This document shows, piece by piece, positions 13,316 through 19,535 of a stretch of DNA of 19,535 nucleotides (position 1 is its first letter; each line of letters opens with the position of its first letter). This DNA comes from Faecalicoccus sp. (lineage in GTDB: Bacteria; Bacillota_I; Bacilli_A; Erysipelotrichales; Erysipelotrichaceae). Below the pieces are notes generated by a model, which made no database searches, was not told the DNA's origin, and saw only the letters and a program-made list of their open reading frames with translations. The stretch covers positions 1-19,535 of the forward strand of contig JAGAWH010000015.1 of NCBI GenBank assembly GCA_017941505.1. Direction: 5' to 3'. The translations under genes were made by a program, and so were the position numbers.

Positions 13316-14200
13316 CTAACAATTCAATATAGCTCCTTCACCCGAGCGAATCGGTCTTTCATGAATTCTTGTATTTAATATCTGCCGTTTCTTTTCGATT
13401 TCTTTGATCATCGCTTCTTTATCACTTCCAAGATCTCCGCTCATTCGTACAACATTGGAAGGATGTAATCCAAAATAGAAACAATCCGGTAAATCTAAAC
13501 TTTTCAACAACAATTCCTCTTCATCCAGATACTCTTCAAAAGTGCTTTCTATAAAAGTTCCCTTTTTCATATCTTCGTATAAAGGACATCCCGGATCGGC
13601 ATGAATCGTTCCGGTAAAAATCAAATACGGAGAAGTCTCATTTAATAAATCAGCCGTTGCCTTGGCATTGATCTTTCCTTTTGATTGCCCGGCACATCCA
13701 AAGATAATATTGGCTCCATAATCGATACCGGCTTTATTTAGCCGTTTTAGCTCATACACAGCCTCTTTGGCACTATATCCCTTATTCATATATTGAAGTG
13801 CTTCATCGAGTCCGCTTTCGGCACCGATATTCAATTCATTGATGCCTGCTTTTTGTAACAGAATGAGCTCATCATCCGTTTTGGTACGAATATTATTGAT
13901 AGAGGCATACATCGATATCGTCTCAACCATCGGTAAGTAATGATGCACCAAATCCGCAATCTGTAAAAGCTGATTGGCAGACAACACAAAGGCATCTCCA
14001 TTTTCCAGAAATACACGTTTCGTATAAGGTGCATAAACTGCAGCACTTTTTAACTGCTTCTCTATATGATCCAAAGAACAAACCTTAAACGGTATATCCC
14101 TGTACATCGTACAGAACGAACACTTGTTGTGAGAACAGCTCTCTGTTACTTCCAACAAAAATGATCTGGCTTCAAAAGGAGGCCGATATAATATCGTCAT
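13316..14200 (-). CDS. Radical SAM protein (Elp3/MiaB/HemN-like fold)
   Basis: A 294-aa protein with an unusual CX4CX2C cluster motif at residues 22-30 (TESCSHNKCSFCTMY) and typical radical SAM strands (FLENGDAFVLS, ISMYASINNIR, INELNIGAESGLDEAL). It has no B12-binding or SPASM domain. The CX4CX2C spacing and YRPPFEARS start are those of a widespread uncharacterised bacterial group; no substrate can be assigned. It is the last gene of the long operon: its ATG is 3 nt after the dehydratase stop, and its ribosome site AGAGGT lies inside the end of that gene. Confidence 0.82.
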   Translation of the reverse strand: MTILYRPPFEARSFLLEVTESCSHNKCSFCTMYRDIPFKVCSLDHIEKQLKSAAVYAPYTKRVFLENGDAFVLSANQLLQIADLVHHYLPMVETISMYASINNIRTKTDDELILLQKAGINELNIGAESGLDEALQYMNKGYSAKEAVYELKRLNKAGIDYGANIIFGCAGQSKGKINAKATADLLNETSPYLIFTGTIHADPGCPLYEDMKKGTFIESTFEEYLDEEELLLKSLDLPDCFYFGLHPSNVVRMSGDLGSDKEAMIKEIEKKRQILNTRIHERPIRSGEGAILNC

Positions 14201-14203
14201 ATT

Positions 14204-15970
14204 CTACCTCTTGAATTTATCGTAATCGAGATAAGCGCCCTTCATCGGACTGGCAGCCAGTTCACTGAACAAACGCAGAACACCGGATTTATATTTGCGT
14301 TCCATCGGTTTCCAATTCTTCTTTCTTTCTGCCAAAATCGCATCGATCTCTTCCGAAGTTTTTCGTTTCCCTTTGACACCGATAATATTTAATTTACGTC
14401 CAAAGACATCGAGTTCAATTAAGTCGCCTTCTTCTACTAACGCAATCGGACCACCGGCCTGTGCTTCCGGGGAACAATGTCCGATCACCGGACCGGTCGA
14501 AGCTCCTGAGAAACGTCCATCGGTAATTAAGGCAATAGATCTGCCAAGCTCGGCATCCGAGCTGATGGCTTCGGATGTATAGAACATCTCCGGCATACCG
14601 CTTCCCTGCGGTCCTTCATAGCGGATAAATACCGCATCCCCCTTCTGCACCTTATGGTGTAATACGGCATCCAGACACTCTTCTTCTGAGTTAAACGGTC
14701 TGGCATGAAGTACAGCCTTATACATCTCCTTAGGACATGCAGTATGTTTGATGACAGCACCCTCTGGGGCTAAATTTCCCTTTAAGATCGCAATACTTCC
14801 ATCCGTACCGATTGCCTTATCATAAGGACGGATAATATCTTCTTTCGTTAAATGAATACCGTATTTCTGATTAGCCTCATCCAGCCATTTCTGACAGCGC
14901 TCATAGAAACCATTCTGTTTTAACTCTTCTAAGTTTTCCCCTAATGTCTTACCGGTTACTGTCATGGCATCCAGATGCAGTACATCCTTGATTTCTTCCA
15001 TAATGGCAGGAACACCGCCGGCATAATAGAAGAACTCTGCAGGCCATTCACCTGCCGGGCGAAGGTTCAATAAATAATGAGCTCCCCGATGTAACCTGTC
15101 AAAGGTATCGCCATCAATTTCAATGCCGTACTCTCTGGCAATGGCCGGTAAATGTAATAAAGTATTCGTACTTCCCGAGATGGCCGCATGGACCATAATC
15201 GCATTTTCAATGGAATCCATAGTCACAATATCCGATGGCTTTAATCCTTCTCTGGCAAGTTCGACAGCACGCACACCCGACCTGTACGCATATTCCTTTA
15301 AATCCGGACTGGTTGCCGGTAAAAGCGCACTTCCCGGTAATGTCAAACCCATGGCCTCCGCCATGATCTGCATGGTAGAAGCCGTACCGATAAAGCTGCA
15401 GGCACCGCAGCTTGGACAGGCATTCTCCTTTGCCCAATTTAATTTCTCTTCATCAATTTCCCCGCGCTCATATTTAGCACTGTACATGCCAAGCTGTTCC
15501 AGTGTTAAAAGCTCCGGGCCGGCACTCATCGTACCGCCTGTCACGATAATCGAAGGAATATTAACACGCGCCATACCGATCATATTGGCAGGCATTCCTT
15601 TATCACAGCTGGCAAGATATACACCGCCATCAAATGGTGTCGCATTGGCATGAATTTCAATCATATTGGCAATCATCTCACGAGAAGCCAGTGAATAGTT
15701 GATGCCATCGGTTCCCTGAGACTCCCCATCACAAATATCCGTGCAGGTATAACGGGCTCCAAATCCACCGGCATCATAAACTCCTCTTCTTGTTTCAGAT
15801 ACAAGAAGGCCAAGATGACCGCTTCCCGGATGGGAATCCCCTGCGGTACTTTCAATAATAATTTGCGGTTTTGATAAATCTTCTTTTTTCCACCCGGTTC
15901 CAATACGTAATGGATCTAATTCCGGTGCCAGCTTCCGCATTTTCTGGCTAGTTAGTTCTTTTTGGCTCAT
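14204..15970 (-). CDS. IlvD/Edd-family dehydratase
   Basis: A 588-aa dehydratase of the dihydroxy-acid / sugar-acid dehydratase family. Visible are DGINYSLASREMI, the cluster Cys122 in LASCDKGMPANM, Cys188/191 in CPSCGACSFIGTASTM, and the C-terminal ITDGRFSGASTGPVIGHCSPEAQAGG. The usual first cluster ligand (a Cys in the TPCN-like motif) is replaced by GDSHPGSGHL at 44-53; Cys76 and Cys80 lie nearby. With no other ilv genes around, I infer a sugar-acid dehydratase-like enzyme rather than the valine/isoleucine biosynthetic enzyme, so I give no symbol. It overlaps the upstream GNAT gene by 23 nt and has AAAGGTGAG before its ATG. Confidence 0.85.
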   Translation of the reverse strand: MSQKELTSQKMRKLAPELDPLRIGTGWKKEDLSKPQIIIESTAGDSHPGSGHLGLLVSETRRGVYDAGGFGARYTCTDICDGESQGTDGINYSLASREMIANMIEIHANATPFDGGVYLASCDKGMPANMIGMARVNIPSIIVTGGTMSAGPELLTLEQLGMYSAKYERGEIDEEKLNWAKENACPSCGACSFIGTASTMQIMAEAMGLTLPGSALLPATSPDLKEYAYRSGVRAVELAREGLKPSDIVTMDSIENAIMVHAAISGSTNTLLHLPAIAREYGIEIDGDTFDRLHRGAHYLLNLRPAGEWPAEFFYYAGGVPAIMEEIKDVLHLDAMTVTGKTLGENLEELKQNGFYERCQKWLDEANQKYGIHLTKEDIIRPYDKAIGTDGSIAILKGNLAPEGAVIKHTACPKEMYKAVLHARPFNSEEECLDAVLHHKVQKGDAVFIRYEGPQGSGMPEMFYTSEAISSDAELGRSIALITDGRFSGASTGPVIGHCSPEAQAGGPIALVEEGDLIELDVFGRKLNIIGVKGKRKTSEEIDAILAERKKNWKPMERKYKSGVLRLFSELAASPMKGAYLDYDKFKR

Positions 15971-16430
15971 TACTTCTCACCTTTATCATCACATCATAAC
16001 AGAGATAATCTCCATGTCCTGAATCCATGGCATGATATTCAATTTCTCTGTATCCTCTTTCCACATAGATTTCCTTGGCAGGTAAAGAGGAATCCACTCT
16101 CACAAAAGTATAGTTAGTAAAAACTAAACTCTCCGCAAATTCAAACAACATTCTTCCATAACCCTTATGTTGATATTCCGGCAGTAAATACAGACGTGCA
16201 ACCTCGTTTTCCTTGATGGTAACGGTTCCTACACCAATACCATCCACCTTTAATAGGTATACACATCCTGCTTCAATATCCTTCAAAATATATGGTGTAT
16301 CATGATAATCCAAAAACATCTGTACAGCTCCTGCAGGATAGTATTTTGGATATACTTCCTTTACATCAGTATATGTAATATTCTTTACCGCTTCTACATC
16401 GCATTCTCTAGCGGGTACAATTTCTACCAT
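15948..16430 (-). CDS. GNAT-family N-acetyltransferase
   Basis: A 160-aa acetyltransferase with the acetyl-CoA motif LYLLPEYQHKGYGRML (about residues 80-95) after the beta-4 strand VARL, and with late strands FVRVDSSLPAKEIYVERGYRE. ATG 16430 has AGGAG 9 nt upstream, whereas the in-frame ATG at 16439 abuts it, so I start at 16430. Its stop lies inside the dehydratase gene and it begins 12 nt after the hydrolase stop, so all three are translationally linked. The acceptor substrate is unknown. Confidence 0.83.
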   Translation of the reverse strand: MVEIVPARECDVEAVKNITYTDVKEVYPKYYPAGAVQMFLDYHDTPYILKDIEAGCVYLLKVDGIGVGTVTIKENEVARLYLLPEYQHKGYGRMLFEFAESLVFTNYTFVRVDSSLPAKEIYVERGYREIEYHAMDSGHGDYLCYDVMIKVRSNEPKRTN

Positions 16431-16442
16431 CTTTATCATCTC

Positions 16443-17246
16443 CTACTTACAGAAATCCTTCACAAGATCTAAGAAATCGGGAGCCTCTTCATATAAGCCG
16501 TGCCCCAATCCCTCATACATATATAATTTACATCCGGGTATCTTTTCTGCGATTTCTTTAGAAGCTTCTCCCGTTACAATTTGATCATCGCTTCCTCCAA
16601 TCACCAGGGTTGGACAGCTGATTTGATCCAGCTTATCATAGGCATCGTGTGTTATACATGAATTAGCCTGTATCTTAAAGCGGTCAAAACTCTTTGGCTT
16701 TCCCACACTTCCCAACAATTGATACTCCCATAAAGCAGTCTTTAGCCGTTTTTGAGAATATGAGCGTTTAGCAGTATCCATCATAATTCCCTTATAGTCT
16801 TTTTTATCCGCCATTTCCAGCCATCCCGAGACTACCTTTTTTATCGTATCATTTGGTCTTGCCGAAGTAACCGTAAGCACTAATTTATCTACCTTATCAG
16901 GATGATTGATCGCAAGCCATTGGGCAATCATTCCTCCCTGTGAAACGCCCACAACTGCACACTTTCTTAAGTTCAATAAATTTAAGGCAGTATTTAAATC
17001 TTCTGCCATCTGGTCGGTGGTCATAATCTTCGGAAGATTTCTTCTGCGGCTAAATACATAGACCGTAAAATCCCTTATGAGCTTGTGATACAACATCGCA
17101 AACGGAAGTGCCGTTCCCTGCACCGTTTTAAATCCATCTCCAACTCCCGGAAGCATGACCAAAGTCTTTTTTCCATTACCGAAACGGATATAATCCATAA
17201 CGCCTTCCTGAAGATGCAGCATTCCGTTTTCTGCGTATAAAATCAT
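16443..17246 (-). CDS. Alpha/beta hydrolase
   Basis: A 267-aa hydrolase with the nucleophile elbow GVSQGG (Ser102), acid Asp220 or Asp221 in VIGGSDDQIV, and His249 in EGLGHGLYEEAP. The oxyanion region is MLPGVGDG (31-38) and the cap region is about 130-200. There is no signal peptide, so it is cytoplasmic. Its ATG overlaps the TfoX-N gene stop (ATGA). The family covers esterases, C-C hydrolases and haloperoxidase-like enzymes; the substrate cannot be predicted. Confidence 0.87.
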   Translation of the reverse strand: MILYAENGMLHLQEGVMDYIRFGNGKKTLVMLPGVGDGFKTVQGTALPFAMLYHKLIRDFTVYVFSRRRNLPKIMTTDQMAEDLNTALNLLNLRKCAVVGVSQGGMIAQWLAINHPDKVDKLVLTVTSARPNDTIKKVVSGWLEMADKKDYKGIMMDTAKRSYSQKRLKTALWEYQLLGSVGKPKSFDRFKIQANSCITHDAYDKLDQISCPTLVIGGSDDQIVTGEASKEIAEKIPGCKLYMYEGLGHGLYEEAPDFLDLVKDFCK

Positions 17247-17551
17247 GATCGTTTTCCTTTCTTCAATTCCGGTTCCATTGCCTCAATTAAATCTTTGATA
17301 AATTCTCTGTCTTCGCAATCGACAAGCACCATTTTCTTTGCCCCTTGGTAAGGAAGTTCATAATGTGGATTTTCAATTTTTTGAAGAACGCTTTTGGTCG
17401 GCTTGATCAAAAAGCGGTCATCATAAATTCCTCCAAGCACCTTCCCTTGAATATATAGAATATATTCGGACATCATAGAACGGTAAGTGATATCTTCTAC
17501 GGAAGATAATAAATCTAATACATAGGTTAAATATTCTTTTGATGAAGCCAT
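17243..17551 (-). CDS. TfoX N-terminal domain protein
   Basis: A 102-aa protein that is essentially one TfoX/Sxy N-terminal domain: RSMMSEYILYIQGKVLGGIYDDRFLIKPT is the family hallmark, followed by LPYQGAKKMVLVD. In gamma-proteobacteria TfoX controls competence. In Bacillota these short stand-alone versions have no known role, so the name should not be read as a competence gene. ATG 17551 has GGAGG 5 nt upstream; the 3' end overlaps the hydrolase by 4 nt. The 43-nt gap from the partner gene is the largest inside the operon. Confidence 0.8.
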   Translation of the reverse strand: MASSKEYLTYVLDLLSSVEDITYRSMMSEYILYIQGKVLGGIYDDRFLIKPTKSVLQKIENPHYELPYQGAKKMVLVDCEDREFIKDLIEAMEPELKKGKRS

Positions 17552-17594
17552 AATACCTCCATTAAACTTGTTTGTTCAATCTGTACAAATATTT

Positions 17595-18074
17595 TTAATA
17601 GTTTCCTTTATCCTTAATAGCTTTCTTCAACCGCCGATTATTATCAAAAATCCCCTCGTCCAGATTATTCATTTCCAGTAAACTTTGCACACACCATTCA
17701 GGATCCTGTGTATGAAAGGAATAATACACATTATTTAACTGTTTATAAGGAAATATCTTCATAATAAATCTTGTCGAAACTTCTCTGGTATATGAAAGAT
17801 ATCTGTAAATATATCCAATCCAGAACATTGCGCTTTTAGAGTACTTAATTTTGCCATATTCAGTATTGCCAAATTGTTTTTGGATGCTGGTGATTCCTTC
17901 ATTTACATCCAAGGCTATCGAGACTGTATCATTCATATCCAATTTCTTCAAAAGGTCCGAGTGCAAAAATCTTCGAAAGAAAACAGGTGAAGAACAACTT
18001 AAATCCGTAGATTCTTCAAATAGTTTTCCCTGATATTCCGCCAGCAGCAGACCTGTATGATCAAACTCTTTCAT
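17595..18074 (-). CDS. Partner protein of the DUF3990 fusion (probable antitoxin-type)
   Basis: A 159-aa uncharacterised protein. Its conserved-looking stretches (FFRRFLHSDLLKKLD, GKIKYSKSAMFWIGYIYRYLSYTREVS, YYSFHTQDPEWCVQSLLE) match, from memory, small hypothetical proteins encoded next to DUF3990 genes in Bacillota. There is no signal peptide, and the hydrophobic part is probably a buried core. It overlaps the end of the fusion gene by 4 nt (ATGA), with GAGGAG upstream. Overlap and context suggest it binds or controls the ART-like protein. That is inference; the family has no proven activity known to me. Confidence 0.6.
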   Translation of the reverse strand: MKEFDHTGLLLAEYQGKLFEESTDLSCSSPVFFRRFLHSDLLKKLDMNDTVSIALDVNEGITSIQKQFGNTEYGKIKYSKSAMFWIGYIYRYLSYTREVSTRFIMKIFPYKQLNNVYYSFHTQDPEWCVQSLLEMNNLDEGIFDNNRRLKKAIKDKGNY

Positions 18075-19138
18075 TTCAACAGCTCCTCTATATATAACTC
18101 GGTTCTAAACTCTCTTTTTGCGAGTTTGAGTTTAGTATCGATTTCATAACCTCTCTCAATCAATGCACTTCTACAATCTTCCCGCTCCGGTTCAGATAAA
18201 TAATATCTTTCTATGGGAACCAGACGTTTTAATGCCTTGTCTGTCTTAATGATATACTGTAATCCCAGCCTGGAAGCTGATAAAGAGTGAATAGCAGCAT
18301 CCGCATTAATTTCCCCTTCCGCAAATTGAGACATTACATAAAACATTTTATTGTCAGCTATGGGTGCAATAATTACATCTGCATTCTCTATTTTTTTTAG
18401 AATCTTTTGAACTAACTCACTCTCTGCATATTTTTTAATTATGCCTCTAAAGTGACAAATCGCAATCATCCAATCTAAAGAACAGTCGAATTCAACGCAC
18501 TTTAACCCATCAAACGAATAATTAAATGAATACACGGAAGCCTTGTCATATTCACATACAAAGGATAATGCTTGAGGGTAGGTTTGGCCCAAATAAAAGC
18601 CTTTGCCGAAATCACAATTATTTCTTGATTCGGAAATTGTAATGTTTGACAGTCCGTTTTTAGATCCATGAAACAAAACACTGCCATACTTTTCCTTGAT
18701 CAATTCCTCTTTAACGGAATTGATTCTATAATTATGCTTATAAATATAGGCATAATTTCCCTTCTGTACGGAAAGCGATACCTTCTTATATCCCTTTTCC
18801 TTCAGCTTTTCCATCAGCTTTTTCATCAACATTCTTCCATGTCCCTTTGAGCGATAGGATGGATACAGTGATATGGAAAGCGATGGTGTATGATCATCTA
18901 TATGACCGTAATCATCCATGATCCTTGACCAGGCTGCCCCAACGATATTTCCTTTATCTACCGCCGCAATACAGAAATCCGCTTCTTTACTTCCAAAATC
19001 CTCATAGTATATTTTTAACTCCGGATTTTCCACAATGGATTTATCCGGAGGTGTCACGCCTTCAGGAATAAAGATAGCTTCATATAGAAAGTCCTTTAAT
19101 ATATCCGCTTCCTCTTTTTTTAATTCTCTATATTTCAT
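18071..19138 (-). CDS. GNAT acetyltransferase fused to DUF3990 (ART-like) domain
   Basis: A 355-aa two-domain protein. Residues 1-145 are a GNAT domain (IVGAAW, SLSISLYPSYRSKGHGRMLM with the acetyl-CoA loop at 96-101, VSLSVQKGNYA). The last GNAT strands appear shortened (YIYKHNYRINSVKEELIKEK). At 151 it passes into DUF3990: YGSVLFHGSK (His157), DFGKGFYLGQTYPQA (Tyr182) and SRLGLQYIIKTDKAL (Gln294), the H-Y-Q arrangement of ADP-ribosyltransferase-like folds. DUF3990 genes usually begin near the HGS motif, so this is a fusion. It overlaps the GyrI-like gene by 1 nt and the partner gene by 4 nt. It may be an ADP-ribosylating toxin or modifier linked to an acetyltransferase; activity is untested. 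Confidence 0.75.
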   Translation of the reverse strand: MKYRELKKEEADILKDFLYEAIFIPEGVTPPDKSIVENPELKIYYEDFGSKEADFCIAAVDKGNIVGAAWSRIMDDYGHIDDHTPSLSISLYPSYRSKGHGRMLMKKLMEKLKEKGYKKVSLSVQKGNYAYIYKHNYRINSVKEELIKEKYGSVLFHGSKNGLSNITISESRNNCDFGKGFYLGQTYPQALSFVCEYDKASVYSFNYSFDGLKCVEFDCSLDWMIAICHFRGIIKKYAESELVQKILKKIENADVIIAPIADNKMFYVMSQFAEGEINADAAIHSLSASRLGLQYIIKTDKALKRLVPIERYYLSEPEREDCRSALIERGYEIDTKLKLAKREFRTELYIEELLK

Positions 19139-19535
19139 TATGCAGCCTTTTTAATAGGATGACGAATCACTGTCTTTAATTTCTCCGGTGCCACTTTTCT
19201 GGCATCGCTTAAATAAATCTCATGATGATGTCTTTCATCGTTAATATCCAATACATAGCCTTCTTTTTCCATATATGCATGCATCAGATCAACGGTAGCC
19301 GGCTCATCATCATAAGGACCGATATGCATACATTGTACACAAAGACCTTCTTCTACACTCATAAACTCTACTTTGGAAAAATCGATTTTCTTTTTCTTGG
19401 TTGCTTCTTCTATCGCCCAATCAAAATCTTTCTTTGTCACAAAATCCGGTAAACGAATCACAGAAATCCATTCAAAGTTTTCTTTATGGGCATAGTCTAC
19501 GCCCTTTACATCCTTCTGCCACCAGAATCCTTCTA
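19138..19535 (-). CDS. GyrI-like small-molecule-binding protein (5' end outside window)
   Basis: The frame is open to the window edge, beginning EGFWWQKDVKGVDYAHKENF, so the start lies outside and at least 131 residues are seen; a GTG at 19461 is internal. Family-typical segments are WISVIRLPDFVTKKDFDWA, FMSVEEGLCVQCMHIGPYDD and HHHEIYLSDARKVAPEKLKTVIRHPIK. Such proteins carry a GyrI-like (SHS2-type) pocket and may sense or hydrolyse small molecules. The stop overlaps the next start (TAATG), so this is the first visible gene of the operon, whose promoter is outside the window. Confidence 0.8.
   Translation of the reverse strand, partial: EGFWWQKDVKGVDYAHKENFEWISVIRLPDFVTKKDFDWAIEEATKKKKIDFSKVEFMSVEEGLCVQCMHIGPYDDEPATVDLMHAYMEKEGYVLDINDERHHHEIYLSDARKVAPEKLKTVIRHPIKKAA

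Noticed and set aside
14204..15970. Naming the gene ilvD
   Set aside because: The first cluster cysteine motif differs and no branched-chain amino acid genes are adjacent, so only the family is claimed.

Overview
The window is AT-rich DNA with strong GGAGG-type ribosome binding sites, Gram-positive style lipoproteins and many hairpin-plus-T-run terminators. Together with an oxygen-sensitive sulfatase-maturase-type radical SAM enzyme, this points to an anaerobic member of the Bacillota (Firmicutes), plausibly gut or oral. The family (Erysipelotrichaceae- or Lachnospiraceae-like) cannot be fixed from sequence reading alone.

Layout. 1-2155 (minus): the 5' part of a secreted IdeS/Mac-like cysteine peptidase, then an anSME-like radical SAM/SPASM enzyme with its own terminator. 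2156-3895 (plus): a higB-higA type toxin-antitoxin pair behind a good promoter with an inverted-repeat operator; the antitoxin has a C-terminal ImmA/IrrE-like domain whose metal-binding motif is degenerate. 3901-6369: two ~250-bp direct copies of a cassette encoding a 57-aa membrane protein (minus) flank an AlbA_2/Schlafen-type regulator gene (plus). Upstream of the regulator are two arrays of 21-bp phased repeats, with a candidate ~80-nt small RNA between them. 6413-8766 (plus): a UshA-like 5'-nucleotidase lipoprotein and an EF-P-like protein in one operon. 8767-10552: a 1786-bp insertion sequence with 16-bp terminal inverted repeats and a 5-bp CAATT target duplication. It landed exactly at the EF-P-like stop codon and moved the operon terminator 1.8 kb away. 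10595-13202 (minus): a second AlbA_2 regulator, with fifteen 21-bp (heptapeptide) repeats inside its coding sequence, and a lipoprotein with a cyclophilin-like domain. 13316-19535 (minus): one tightly packed operon, in transcription order GyrI-like protein (5' end outside the window), GNAT-DUF3990 fusion, partner protein, TfoX-N protein, alpha/beta hydrolase, GNAT, IlvD/Edd-family dehydratase, radical SAM protein.

Most interesting points. First, both AlbA_2 regulators are associated with exact 21-bp repeat arrays that share a TTGGAYT-like core: non-coding in one case, inside the reading frame in the other. Second, an acetyltransferase is fused to a DUF3990 ART-like domain and overlaps a small partner gene, which looks like a toxin-antitoxin or effector module. 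Third, the EF-P-like protein has Asn where EF-P normally carries the modified Lys/Arg. All functional statements are family-level inferences; no database search was possible.
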